From contig JAGCNZ010000071.1 in NCBI GenBank assembly GCA_017645655.1, positions 1-35,722 of the forward strand: a DNA stretch of 35,722 bases, in the 5' to 3' direction. This DNA comes from Bacteroidaceae bacterium. GTDB lineage: Bacteria > Bacteroidota > Bacteroidia > Bacteroidales > Bacteroidaceae. Made by a program: the position numbers and the translations under genes. Under the pieces are notes generated by a model that saw only the letters and a list, made by a program, of their open reading frames with translations, was not told where the DNA came from and made no database searches. Positions 7,921 to 17,616 of this stretch are shown in pieces; within the stretch, counting starts at the first letter, position 1, and each line of letters starts with the position of its first letter.

Positions 7921-9458
7921 TGGTTGCCTCCTTTCATTGCTTTTTCGTAAGGCACTAACGGGTTGTAGCGCTTGGTTGGTTTGGTATCTTTCGGGCATCT
8001 TATGCCATTTGTCTTGTTGCGTGCTTTGCGGTAGAAGAGGTCGTAGCTTAGGGTGACGCCTATTCTGGTGGGACCGAACCATGAGAATCTGTACTGGCGC
8101 TTCTCGAAGAGCGAGGGTTTGCCTGTCCAGTCATAGTAGTAGAGGTGGTCCTGGTATGCTGGGTTGATGGGATTCTCGTACTGATATGGGTCGTAACCTC
8201 CGAAGAGCACACCTGCCTGCAGCTGGAACTCCATTCGCCAGTGTCCTTTTTTCGAGAGGGGCAGCACGTAGCCGATGCCTACACCGCCGCCTATGGCCTC
8301 GCCTTCCCAACCGCGTCTCTCGTCGAAACAGATGCCGAAGACGCCGACATTGCCATACGCCTGAAGGTACAGACCTTTGAAGGCTGCTCCTTTTCCCTCA
8401 GGACGAAGCTCGATGTCGCCGCGGCGGAAGTAGTAGCGTCCTTCCACTTGATAGTTGCGCACCTGGAAATACTTGTGGTCCCAGTAATCCTGCCACCACG
8501 GGCAGTCGAACGACGCTCCGACGGTGAAGTGACCGCGCAGCGGATACCATTCGACAGCGACGTTGGGGATGGGACACCAGCGGTTGTAGCCAGGCATATA
8601 TACGCCGTAGAAGAGCAAGTTGGTCTTCACGGACAGGAGTTCACGACGCGGATACATCTCTACCCATGTCTCGGGTTCCTCTGGGGCAACCACGACGGGA
8701 GCGGGCTCTACCACGGGTTCCTCGGGTATCACTTCGGGAGCCACGGGAGCAGGCGGACGCTGGCAAACGATGACCATGCGGGCTGCACGCAGGGAGGGGA
8801 AGTAGTTGACGAGCATGCGATGCCATACGCGGCCTCCGTCGAGTCGCTGCAAAGCCCGCTTCAGCTCGGCATACTGCTGCTTGGGCATATAGGTGTCGAA
8901 AATCTCCTTCACTGCCTCGCAGTCGGGGTCGCCGTCCTGCAGCATGCGCTTGTAGAGGTACTGATAGTCTTCTGTTTCTGTCTCGACCTGGAGGCTGTCG
9001 CCCTGGGGAATCTGCAAATAGTCCTTCACGTAATCGTAGAGGGCTTTCTGACGATTCTCACTGAGGGTCTTGTTGAATGCCTCGGGACCTTCGGGCGAAG
9101 CGGCACCACGCATGCGGACGCGCACGACCTTCAGGCTGTCGCGGCTGATGCTGGGGAGCACCGTCTCGCGCAACTCCTTGAGTGTCTTGTCGTCGGCTGG
9201 CAAGTCCCACTTCGAAACCTTGAAAATCACGGAAGCGGCATTCTGGAAGAAGTAGCCGTCGCTGACGGAATCGTCGTCTCCCTCGTCAATAACAACGACG
9301 TAGGGATAGCGGGAATAGTCTCCCTCTTCGCTCCAAGCCCTATCTGGACAAAGCCAAATGACCAAGAGAAGAACCAATATCTTAACCGCCAAGCCGCATT
9401 TGGTCGCTGCGACTTGGCAGATAGTGTTGGTTATCTTTCCTGTGATTTGTGTTTCCAT
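7917..9458 (-). CDS. DUF3575 domain outer-membrane protein with OmpA-like N-terminal region
   Basis: This 513-residue protein begins the fimbrial operon. An unusually long N-terminus precedes a hydrophobic segment (about residues 24-37) ending in RAWSEEG, consistent with a signal peptide. Residues ~70-150 resemble an OmpA-like fold (VRMRGAASPEG, then an NRQKALYDYVKDYL helix). A Pro/Glu/Val-rich linker spans about residues 228-262. The C-terminal half (about 270-490) is the DUF3575 region, with many aromatic alternating strands typical of an outer-membrane beta-barrel. DUF3575 genes commonly head fimbrillin operons in Bacteroides and Prevotella, and this protein probably forms an outer-membrane scaffold for the pilus. 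Its stop overlaps the next start by 4 bases. A shorter start within the first 25 residues is possible. Confidence 0.8.
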   Translation of the reverse strand: METQITGKITNTICQVAATKCGLAVKILVLLLVIWLCPDRAWSEEGDYSRYPYVVVIDEGDDDSVSDGYFFQNAASVIFKVSKWDLPADDKTLKELRETVLPSISRDSLKVVRVRMRGAASPEGPEAFNKTLSENRQKALYDYVKDYLQIPQGDSLQVETETEDYQYLYKRMLQDGDPDCEAVKEIFDTYMPKQQYAELKRALQRLDGGRVWHRMLVNYFPSLRAARMVIVCQRPPAPVAPEVIPEEPVVEPAPVVVAPEEPETWVEMYPRRELLSVKTNLLFYGVYMPGYNRWCPIPNVAVEWYPLRGHFTVGASFDCPWWQDYWDHKYFQVRNYQVEGRYYFRRGDIELRPEGKGAAFKGLYLQAYGNVGVFGICFDERRGWEGEAIGGGVGIGYVLPLSKKGHWRMEFQLQAGVLFGGYDPYQYENPINPAYQDHLYYYDWTGKPSLFEKRQYRFSWFGPTRIGVTLSYDLFYRKARNKTNGIRCPKDTKPTKRYNPLVPYEKAMKGGNQ

Positions 9459-9520
9459 TTAGCGGTATATTGTTATTACATTATACTATTTTGCGTGCGC
9501 ACATACGCGCTACCGGCTTG

Positions 9521-9528
9521 CAAAGTTA
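9521..9528 (-). promoter_or_regulatory. Putative -7 box of the fimbrial operon promoter
   Basis: On the minus strand this reads TAACTTTG, a perfect match to the Bacteroidota -7 consensus TAnnTTTG, 62 bases before the DUF3575 start. No clear -33 TTG lies at the usual 19-base spacing, so the promoter may need an activator. Confidence 0.6.
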
Positions 9529-9636
9529 CGACATTTTCTATAATCTGAAATAATTATGCACAAGTTTTGCAGAAAAAAAAGAAAATAATTAACGTTTCTT
9601 AAGATTTTTCCGCATAGTTATTCATATATTCATACC

Positions 9637-9652
9637 CTTTTTTGCAAAAAAG
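9637..9652. promoter_or_regulatory. 16-bp perfect palindrome upstream of the fimbrial promoter
   Basis: CTTTTTTGCAAAAAAG is fully symmetric and lies about 110 bases upstream of the fimbrial -7 box in AT-rich DNA. It could be an operator or a cruciform-prone site. An imperfect inverted repeat also relates the promoter segment (9518-9532) to 9652-9666. No regulator gene is visible nearby. Confidence 0.35.
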
Positions 9653-9832
9653 TCGGTACTTTGTGACAAATTTGGTAAAAAGCTACCTTTTTTGATTAAG
9701 AAACCTTAAAAAACGGTCAAAACAGCATTGGAGTGATTAAACCAAAAGGGAAAAGAATTGTCTTTAGATGCGAAAAACGAAAACATCACCAGCGGAGACG
9801 AAAAACACTGCAGGGGACAACATCGAACGACC

Positions 9833-9947
9833 CACGGGATAAATTCATTTTACCCACGTGATATTTGAAATATTACACGTGATAATTTCATTTTACCCAC
9901 GTGATAATTTTATTTTAACCTCGTGACGTTTTTCATTTATCCACGCG
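9833..9947 (+). repeat. Phased CACGTG array, copy A
   Basis: Sites begin at 9833 (CACGGG), 9855, 9876, 9898, 9920 (CTCGTG) and 9942 (CACGCG). The spacings are 22, 21, 22, 22 and 22. The 21-base step holds the near-palindrome ATATTTGAAATAT; the other spacers read approximately ATAAATTCATTTTACC. It lies between the divergent fimbrial operon and gyrB, in the gyrB sense orientation. The outer sites have decayed, the inner three are exact. Confidence 0.85.
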
Positions 9948-10310
9948 CCGTTTGCAATTGTCGCCCATTTACCCGACCATCTCATCTCGGGACGAAAGTT
10001 GCAGAAATTGCAATTTTTGGCCATTTCATCGATTGAAATCACTCATTTTGAGAAGTAATGACTGGGAGTTACGCAAAGCCTTTTGTAAAGATTTTTACAG
10101 CGAACCTGGCGACGCAGACCGGAATGATTGCAATCGGCAAATGGAATCATTCCTGGTGCGATATAGGGGGACGCCTCTTCTCAAATATGACGCAAAATGG
10201 CTTCACCTGCCAGTCAAAGTCGCCATTCTGAGGTCGCAGCAGGAGAAAACTGCCCGAAAGGAACGAAGCGCAGTCGGAAAAGTGACTCCAGAGGCGGTTT
10301 TTCTTCCCCA
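9948..10310. other. Gene-poor region upstream of gyrB
   Basis: I see no supportable gene here. An open plus-strand frame (9952-10371) crosses the gyrB promoter and has an unconvincing composition. The region contains an inverted repeat GGAATGATT (10121-10129) with AATCATTCC (10145-10153), a 9-bp stem with a 15-base loop that could fold in either transcript. The rest holds no recognised element. Confidence 0.5.
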
Positions 10311-10315
10311 TTTGC

Positions 10316-10346
10316 TTGCAAATGTGGAAGAATTGTTGTACCTTTG
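10316..10346 (+). promoter_or_regulatory. gyrB promoter
   Basis: TTG at 10316-10318 and TACCTTTG at 10339-10346, spaced by 20 bases, match the Bacteroidota -33/-7 promoter. Transcription would start around 10350-10353, leaving a leader of about 30 bases before the gyrB start at 10381. Confidence 0.75.
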
Positions 10347-10371
10347 CACGGAAAAACTAAGAATCACCTAA

Positions 10372-12354
<1,983 letters not shown>

Positions 12355-12360
12355 ATCATC

Positions 12361-12386
12361 ACCTTAGCACCTTAAGGCGCTAAGGT
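12361..12386 (+). terminator. Probable gyrB terminator hairpin
   Basis: ACCTTAGC (12361-12368) pairs with GCTAAGGT (12379-12386), followed by TTTCT. The loop itself contains the palindrome CCTTAAGG. It lies 6 bases after the gyrB stop codon. Confidence 0.6.
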
Positions 12387-12411
12387 TTCTACCGTCTCAA
12401 GAACAAACAAG

Positions 12412-12438
12412 AAGAGGCAGCTCAATGAGCTGCCTCTT
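12412..12438 (-). terminator. Hairpin terminator of the rpsT transcript
   Basis: AAGAGGCAGCTCA (12412-12424) and TGAGCTGCCTCTT (12426-12438) form a long stem with a minimal loop. On the minus strand it is followed by the T-rich CTTGTTTGTTC, and it lies 30 bases after the rpsT stop. It may also act on gyrB read-through from the other side. Confidence 0.75.
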
Positions 12439-12468
12439 ATACGTTATAGCGAAAAGATTGTGGCTTGA

Positions 12469-12723
12469 TTAGCCGAGCTTCTGAATGTACTGAGCCAGCT
12501 TTGACTTCAGGTTGGAAGCCTTGTTCTTGTGAATGACGTTGATCTTTGCGAGTTTGTCAAGTGCCTTCTGAACGCTGGGATACAATTCTATGGCTGCTGC
12601 CTTGTCGGTAGTAGCACGAAGCTTGCGCACTGCATTACGCATGGTCTTGGCGTAATAGCGGTTGTGGAGTCTTCTCTTCTCCTCCTGACGGATGCGCTTG
12701 AGTGATGATTTGTGATTAGCCAT
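12469..12723 (-). CDS. rpsT: 30S ribosomal protein S20
   Basis: This small basic protein of 84 residues binds 16S rRNA in the small subunit. The N-terminus [21 protein letters not shown] and the tail [18 protein letters not shown] are classic S20. It lies 36 bases downstream of the tRNA-Glu gene on the same strand, with no obvious promoter between them, so the two are probably cotranscribed. A strong hairpin follows the stop. Confidence 0.96.
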   Translation of the reverse strand: MANHKSSLKRIRQEEKRRLHNRYYAKTMRNAVRKLRATTDKAAAIELYPSVQKALDKLAKINVIHKNKASNLKSKLAQYIQKLG

Positions 12724-12759
12724 CTGTTTTTCTATCTTATTTTATTACTTATTCCTTTG

Positions 12760-12831
12760 TAGTCCCTAGGAGAGTCGAACTCCTCTTTAGAGAATGAAAA
12801 TCTCTCGTCCTAACCGATAGACGAAGGGACC
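12760..12831 (-). tRNA. tRNA-Glu (anticodon TTC)
   Basis: The minus strand folds as a cloverleaf. The acceptor stem is GGTCCCT with AGGGACT, giving a G-U first pair. The D-arm contains ATCGGTTAGGA, the anticodon arm AGAGA-TTTTCAT-TCTCT presents TTC, and the T-arm is GGAGT-TCGACTC-TCC. The discriminator base is A. CCA is not encoded. It reads Glu GAA/GAG codons and lies just upstream of rpsT. Confidence 0.95.
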
Positions 12832-12958
12832 TTACCTTCGGCTTTGCCTTTCTTTTCGTTGCTTTGCGGCGATTCGAGCGAGCTGCGCCAAGTCTCTGCA
12901 TCTTGAAAAGTCCGGCCTTGTGCCAGTGCTTTTGAGCAGGTGGGCTCAATTGCGGGTG

Positions 12959-12988
12959 CAAAGGTATAACATTTTCCGAGACTGACAA
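12959..12988 (-). promoter_or_regulatory. Promoter of the tRNA-Glu-rpsT transcript
   Basis: On the minus strand TTG (12986-12988), exactly 19 bases, then TACCTTTG (12959-12966) is an ideal Bacteroidota promoter. The transcript would have a leader of about 120 bases before the tRNA, with no convincing coding sequence in it. Confidence 0.8.
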
Positions 12989-13061
12989 AATAATTTCAAG
13001 GAAAAATGTTGCTTTCGTTGCATTTTTCCTGTAAAATGCCCGCGAAATGCGTTATTTTACG

Positions 13062-13069
13062 TAACTTTA
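13062..13069 (+). promoter_or_regulatory. Possible recO -7 box
   Basis: TAACTTTA differs from TAnnTTTG at the last base and ends 5 bases before the recO start at 13075. The transcript would then be nearly leaderless. No clear -33 element is seen, so support is modest. Confidence 0.4.
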
Positions 13070-13074
13070 CACCC

Positions 13075-13803
13075 ATGCTTGAGACGACTTACGGCATCGT
13101 GCTGCACTACTACCGATACAACGACGACAGCGCTATCGTGGACATTTTTACGGAGTCCCGAGGCAGCGTGCCGTTCCTGGTGCGCGACCGCCGCGGGCAA
13201 CGCAAGGGCAGTCTGCACACAACCCTGCTCCGGCCGCTCAACATCGTGGAGCTGATGTTCGACTACCGCACGTCGGCATCGCTGCAACGCATTCAGGATC
13301 TGCACATTGCGCACTGTTACTCGTCGCTGCCCTACGACCCGATAAAGGAGACGGTTGCCCTCTTTCTCTCCGAATTCCTGCACAATGTCTTGCGGAGCGA
13401 GGTGAGGAATCCCGACCTATACCATTATATATTATATAGCCTGAAGTGGTACGATGCGACGAGCGAGGGGCTGGCCAATTTCCACATTGCCTTCCTCATC
13501 TGCCTGACACATTATCTGGGCTTCCGGCCCAACATCAACGACAAGCAGCCCCTGCCCTACTTCGACCTGAAGGACAGCATTGCGACCGACGTTGAGCCAC
13601 AGCACAGCTTTTATCTCAAGGGCGAGGAAGCGACCAGGCTGCCGCTCTTCCTCAGGATGAACCTGCGCAACATGCATTGCTTCCGCCTAAACCGACAGCA
13701 ACGAAGTCGCATCCTGGGCATCCTGACGATGTACTACAAGCTGCACGTGCCGGAGTTTCGCGACCTTCGCTCGCTTGAAGTGCTGCGCGAGGTGTTGTCT
13801 TAG
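13075..13803 (+). CDS. recO: DNA repair protein RecO
   Basis: The start at 13075 gives 242 residues, the usual size for Bacteroidota RecO. The frame opens 23 codons earlier, but homologues begin with the GIVLHYYRYNDDS strand seen here. The N-terminal OB-fold (about residues 1-80) includes SRGSVPFLVRDRRGQRKG, and an alpha-helical C-terminal domain follows with LSEFLHNVLRSEVRNPDLY. RecO works with RecR (and RecF) to load RecA onto SSB-coated single-stranded DNA during recombinational repair. Classic zinc-binding cysteines are absent, as is common in this phylum. The gene stands alone and converges on ftsZ, with a CACGTG array between them. Confidence 0.88.
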   Translation: MLETTYGIVLHYYRYNDDSAIVDIFTESRGSVPFLVRDRRGQRKGSLHTTLLRPLNIVELMFDYRTSASLQRIQDLHIAHCYSSLPYDPIKETVALFLSEFLHNVLRSEVRNPDLYHYILYSLKWYDATSEGLANFHIAFLICLTHYLGFRPNINDKQPLPYFDLKDSIATDVEPQHSFYLKGEEATRLPLFLRMNLRNMHCFRLNRQQRSRILGILTMYYKLHVPEFRDLRSLEVLREVLS

Positions 13804-13836
13804 AAAAGACGCAGCCGGACTGATTTCTCAACCCGG

Positions 13837-13971
13837 CACGCGACAATTCCGAACACGGCACGTGACGTTTGAAATTTACCCACGTGATAAATTCATTTTA
13901 CCCACGTGATATTTCAAATATTCCACGTGATAATTCCAATTTACCCACGTGATGTTTGCAAACTACACGTG
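13837..13971 (+). repeat. Phased CACGTG array, copy B
   Basis: Sites begin at 13837 (CACGCG), 13859, 13881, 13903, 13924, 13946 and 13966. The spacings are 22, 22, 22, 21, 22 and 20. The 21-base step again carries ATATTTCAAATATT. The right end holds two copies of the palindrome GTTTGCAAAC flanking the last site. It lies 33 bases after the recO stop, in the recO sense direction, between convergent recO and ftsZ. It is the longest copy. Confidence 0.87.
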
Positions 13972-14012
13972 GGTAGTTTGCAAACCTATCCCGTAGCCAC
14001 TGAAAACGAAGC

Positions 14013-15323
14013 TTAGAGTTCGAAGGCGACACCCATTGTGGGCGACTCTGTCTCCTGTACGGGACAGCTCTTCTCCTTGATCTTGTTCACCTCGTCCTTC
14101 GTGCGGTTATAGGCCGGACGCGCATCGACCATCGAGATGATTTCATCGTTGTCAAGGTCTTCGTCCGTAAAGATGTAGGTGTTGTGACGGCGACGACGGA
14201 CGGGCGAACCGCTCGAGGTGTCGTAGTAGAAGCCGCGACGCTCCTCGTTGTAGTCCTCTCTCTCCTGATCGACGGCTGTCTTCTCCTGCTCTTTCTGCTC
14301 GACCATGCTGCGCACGCCGGGTACGTTCTGCAGTCCGAAACCAGTAGCAAGCAGCGTAATCTTCACCTTGTCGCCGAGCGAACTGTCCGTTGCCAAACCC
14401 CACTTCGTCTCCACATCCTTGCGGAACCGGCTCATAAAGTCCGTTACCTCGTTCATCTCCTCCATCATCAGATTACCCGTCTCGCTCTCACTACAGAAGT
14501 TGATGTTGAGCAGCACCTTGCGCGAGTTGAAGATGTCGTTGTTGTTGAGGAGCGGACTGTTCAGGGCTTCCTGTATGGCCTTGGTGACGCGGTTTTCGCC
14601 TTCACCGTATCCCGTACTCATGACAGCCACGCCGCCGTCCTTGAGGACGGTCGTCACGTCCTGGAAGTCGAGGTTGATGGTGCCGTGCATCGTAATGATT
14701 TCCGCGATGCTCTTGGCAGCGATGCTGAGCGTGTCGTCTGCCTTGGCGAAGGCATTGATGACGGTGAGTTCGGGATAAATCTCGCGGAGGCGTTCGTTGT
14801 TGATGACCAGCAACGCATCGACATGCTTGGCTATTTCCTCAACGCCATCCAGTGCCTGATTGATTTTCCTGTTTCCCTCGAACTTGAAGGGAATGGTGAC
14901 GATGCCGACGGTCAGTATGCCGGCATCCTTCGCACACTGCGCGATGACGGGAGCAGCGCCGGTGCCGGTGCCGCCGCCCATGCCTGCCGTGATGAAGACC
15001 ATGCGGGTGCCGTCGTTGAGCATCTCGCGGATGTCGTCGATGCTCTCTTCGGCACGCTGCCGTCCCACTGCCGGGTTATTGCCTGCTCCCAAGCCGTCCT
15101 TGCCAAGCTGCAAGTGGTTGGGGACCGGCGAATCGTTGAGCGCCTTCTTGTCTGTATTGCAAACGACGTAGGTGACCTCGTGTATGCCTTCGCGATACAT
15201 GTGGTTGATGGCATTGCCGCCACCGCCGCCTACGCCCACTACCTTGATGATGCAAGGGTTTTCGGTCTTCTTCAATTTGAAGTCAATGCCGCCAAAGGGC
15301 TGTGTTTTCTTTTCTTCGTCCAT
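14013..15323 (-). CDS. ftsZ: Cell division protein FtsZ
   Basis: This 436-residue tubulin-like GTPase polymerises into the Z-ring at midcell. The nucleotide-binding signature GGGTGTG is at residues 116-122. The N-terminal VVGVGGGGGNAINHM (28-42) and the T7-loop region with NLDFQDVTTVLKDGG are visible. The C-terminal ~110 residues are a variable, charged linker rich in Arg/Glu, typical of Bacteroidota, ending in a short tail. It is the last gene of the dcw cluster, 32 bases after ftsA. A CACGTG array lies in the convergent spacer behind it, and no classical U-tailed terminator is evident there. Confidence 0.97.
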   Translation of the reverse strand: MDEEKKTQPFGGIDFKLKKTENPCIIKVVGVGGGGGNAINHMYREGIHEVTYVVCNTDKKALNDSPVPNHLQLGKDGLGAGNNPAVGRQRAEESIDDIREMLNDGTRMVFITAGMGGGTGTGAAPVIAQCAKDAGILTVGIVTIPFKFEGNRKINQALDGVEEIAKHVDALLVINNERLREIYPELTVINAFAKADDTLSIAAKSIAEIITMHGTINLDFQDVTTVLKDGGVAVMSTGYGEGENRVTKAIQEALNSPLLNNNDIFNSRKVLLNINFCSESETGNLMMEEMNEVTDFMSRFRKDVETKWGLATDSSLGDKVKITLLATGFGLQNVPGVRSMVEQKEQEKTAVDQEREDYNEERRGFYYDTSSGSPVRRRRHNTYIFTDEDLDNDEIISMVDARPAYNRTKDEVNKIKEKSCPVQETESPTMGVAFEL

Positions 15324-15355
15324 AACTGTAGTGTTTTATCATTCAAGGTAATGTG

Positions 15356-16699
15356 TTATGCGTTATCGTCTCTGTCGTCCTCATCCGAGAAGAGATCGTC
15401 GATCCTCTTCCAGAGGCGGCTCAGTGCGGAGGGTCCCTTGGGCTTTTCCGGCTCCTCGGGCTCCTTTTCCTTTTCGGGTTTTTCCTGAGGCGTTTCGGGT
15501 TCTTCCTGCTCCGCGTAGCTGAAGAGGTCCTTGTCAGGTTCCTTGGCTACTTCTCCCACGCAGTTCTCTTTGCCTGCGAGCAGGAGGGAGTAGAGTGTGT
15601 AGAGGCGGTCGGGCTCACCTACCTGGACGCCAAACGAGATGGAGACTCCTTCGGGCAGTCCCTTGGCGATGCGGATGTTGAGGTCGCCTGTCTGCCTTGC
15701 AAAAGCGTGCTGCAGGTCGGGGATGCGTGCTGCGCCGCCAGTGACGATGATGCCCGAGAGCATCTTGTCCTTGAAGGGTGTGATGTGGTGGCACACGTTG
15801 GCGATGATTTCCTCGTAGCGTGCCTCCACTATCTCCTGCAGTTTCTCCTCGTCTTCGGTGCGGTCGAAGCTCAGGCTTATCTTCTGTCCTGTCTTGTCTT
15901 CGCTGTCGGAACGGTAGGCGGTGCCGTATTTCTTCTTGAGTTCTTCTGCCTCTTCCGCCTCAACCTTCAGGCTGGTGATGTCGCTTGTCACGTTCGAGCC
16001 GCCCAGTGGAATGACGGAAAGATGTCGGAGGATATTGTTGACGTAGACGCTCACGGTGGTGGTGTCGGCTCCTATATCTACCAGTGCGCAGCCGGAACGC
16101 TTTTCGTTTGCGGTGAGCAGGGCACTTGCCTCGCATATCGGCGATATGAGTACTTCCTGCACTTCCAGTCCTGCGCCGTTGATGCACTTGCGGATGTTCT
16201 CCTCGAGCGTAGTGCGAGCGATGATGTTGATGAAGTTGGCTTCGATGGACTCGGCCTGCATGCCGACGGGATCGACGATGCTTCGGCTGCCGATGGTGAA
16301 CTCCTGGGGAATCACTTCCTTTATTTCCGCATTGGGATAGACCACGCCACTGTTGGTGTCGCGCATCTTGTCGATGGTCTTGTGCGAGAGCAGTTCGAGG
16401 CCGTCGAACTGCAGTAGTACGCGGTTGTGGACTGAGCGCAACGACTGTCCGCCCAGTCCGACGTAGACGCTATTGACTTTTACTCCGAGTTTGTCGTTGA
16501 GTTTGGCAACGACACGCGAGAGTGCCTGCGTCGTTTTGTCGATGTTGTCGATGATGCCCTTGCGGATGGTGTTGGGCGATTCTTCCTGGGCAAAGGCAAG
16601 TACCTGCATACTGCCGTCAGGTTCCCTCTTGCCTGCGATGGCGCGTATAGCTGTCGATGCCAGCTCTACTGCAATGATAATGTCTTTTTCTGCTCCCAT
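15356..16699 (-). CDS. ftsA: Cell division protein FtsA
   Basis: The start at 16699 (MGAEKDIIIAVELAS) gives 447 residues. The frame extends to 16783, but the extra 28 residues lie within the CACGTG array spacer and do not resemble FtsA. FtsA is an actin-like ATPase that tethers FtsZ to the membrane and recruits later divisome proteins. ATPase segments are visible as ALVDIGADTTTVSVYVNN and IIVTGGAARIPDLQ. A Glu/Pro/Lys-rich C-terminal linker precedes a possible amphipathic helix (SRLWKRIDDLFSDE), the expected membrane-targeting sequence. It is separated from ftsQ by an unusually long 176-base spacer, and ftsZ follows after 32 bases. Confidence 0.95.
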   Translation of the reverse strand: MGAEKDIIIAVELASTAIRAIAGKREPDGSMQVLAFAQEESPNTIRKGIIDNIDKTTQALSRVVAKLNDKLGVKVNSVYVGLGGQSLRSVHNRVLLQFDGLELLSHKTIDKMRDTNSGVVYPNAEIKEVIPQEFTIGSRSIVDPVGMQAESIEANFINIIARTTLEENIRKCINGAGLEVQEVLISPICEASALLTANEKRSGCALVDIGADTTTVSVYVNNILRHLSVIPLGGSNVTSDITSLKVEAEEAEELKKKYGTAYRSDSEDKTGQKISLSFDRTEDEEKLQEIVEARYEEIIANVCHHITPFKDKMLSGIIVTGGAARIPDLQHAFARQTGDLNIRIAKGLPEGVSISFGVQVGEPDRLYTLYSLLLAGKENCVGEVAKEPDKDLFSYAEQEEPETPQEKPEKEKEPEEPEKPKGPSALSRLWKRIDDLFSDEDDRDDNA

Positions 16700-16750
16700 A
16701 TTGTTGATGTTTTTATGTTGTTGCTGTTTCTCATGTAGCGTGTCGCGTCT

Positions 16751-16861
16751 GAAAACGTCGCGTGGGATAAATGAAATTATCACGTGGGTAAAATGAAATT
16801 ATCACGTGGAATATTTCAAATATCACGTGGGTAAATTACATTTATCACGTGCTGCGTTTTC
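16751..16861 (-). repeat. Phased CACGTG array, copy C, with terminal inverted repeats
   Basis: Sites begin at 16759 (CGCGTG), 16781, 16803, 16824 and 16846, with spacings of 22, 22, 21 and 22. The ends form an imperfect inverted repeat: GAAAACGTCGCGTG at 16751-16764 against GAAAACGCAGCACG read from 16861 on the other strand. It lies inside the dcw operon, 14 bases after the ftsQ stop, in the same orientation as the operon. A further degenerate site may lie near 16737. Confidence 0.87.
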
Positions 16862-16875
16862 CGGTGTGGCTTTGT

Positions 16876-17616
16876 TCATTTCTTGCTATTGCTTTTCGTG
16901 CATACTACTTGGCCGTCGTAGGCCAGGCTTATCCTCTTGTATTTGTTCCATCCGACGCGCTCCAGTCCCTCTTTGTAGAAGAGGCGCAGGCGGTTGAGTT
17001 TCTCCTTGTAGCCGTCTTCGCTGCCCAGTTCGATGACGTGCTGGCCGACGCGCGGATAGAGTTCTATCTCGTCGGGAGAGACCACGTGAATCTGCTCGAT
17101 CTGTTCGCTCCAGAAGAGGTCGTCGTGTATGAACCTGGCGAGTTCCAGCAGGTGCTCAGCGGCGAATTTCTTCGTGACGTTTCCCGTCGCCACGCAGAGG
17201 TCGACGTTGAAGCTGGCGGTGGGCATGGTGAGGCCCGTGCTGGAGAGGTAGTAGTCCTCACCCTTCTGGCTGATGACGTGCAGGATGGGCTGCTGCGGGA
17301 TGACCTTTATGCAGAGTCGGCTGGCAGCGTCATAGTAGCAGGAGGCGTTCTCGATGTGCGACTCCTCGAGCATCAGCTGCTCGATTTGCTCCAGGTTGAT
17401 AGCGCTGATTTTCATGCCCTGCGGCGATATCTTGTTCTTCGTCAGGAGGGAACGGATGTAGTCGGCAGTGATGAAGCCGTCCGGAATGCTGTCGATGATC
17501 TCGACACGGACGCCCTCGCAGGTCCTGTCCTCTGCCTCGCCGCCAAACTTGAGGACGGCAAACACGAGGTAACCCACGACTGCCAGGAGCAGGAATATCT
17601 TGAAAACTGTCTTCAT
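16876..17616 (-). CDS. ftsQ: Cell division protein FtsQ-like
   Basis: The start at 17616 (MKTVFKIFLLL) overlaps the murC stop by 4 bases and gives 246 residues. A longer open frame to 17838 would run inside murC. One N-terminal transmembrane helix (about residues 5-22) is followed by a periplasmic part. A POTRA-like segment includes GFITADYIRSLLTKN, followed by ENASCYYDAASRLCIKVIP. FtsQ links early cytoplasmic and late periplasmic divisome proteins. Bacteroidota FtsQ is divergent, so the call relies on topology, size and its place between murC and ftsA. The two Cys in the mid-region are not typical of all FtsQ proteins. Confidence 0.85.
   Translation of the reverse strand: MKTVFKIFLLLAVVGYLVFAVLKFGGEAEDRTCEGVRVEIIDSIPDGFITADYIRSLLTKNKISPQGMKISAINLEQIEQLMLEESHIENASCYYDAASRLCIKVIPQQPILHVISQKGEDYYLSSTGLTMPTASFNVDLCVATGNVTKKFAAEHLLELARFIHDDLFWSEQIEQIHVVSPDEIELYPRVGQHVIELGSEDGYKEKLNRLRLFYKEGLERVGWNKYKRISLAYDGQVVCTKSNSKK

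Noticed and set aside
8145-9548. 467-codon plus-strand open frame opposite the DUF3575 gene
   Set aside because: It is antisense to a well-supported envelope protein gene and runs past its promoter without a recognisable fold.
9833-9947. CRISPR-like array interpretation of the 22-bp periodic repeats
   Set aside because: The conserved core is only 6 bases, spacers are conserved rather than unique, and no cas genes are present.
9952-10371. 139-codon plus-strand open frame upstream of gyrB
   Set aside because: It runs through the consensus gyrB promoter to 9 bases before gyrB, has no recognisable domain and a composition typical of noncoding DNA.
12749-12988. 79-codon minus-strand open frame
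   Set aside because: It overlaps the tRNA-Glu gene entirely and begins at the promoter of that transcript.
16759-16851. Classical parS (ParB-binding) sites
   Set aside because: Only the CACGTG core agrees; flanking bases do not match the 16-base parS consensus and regular 22-bp arrays inside operons are not a known parS arrangement. No parAB genes are seen in the window.
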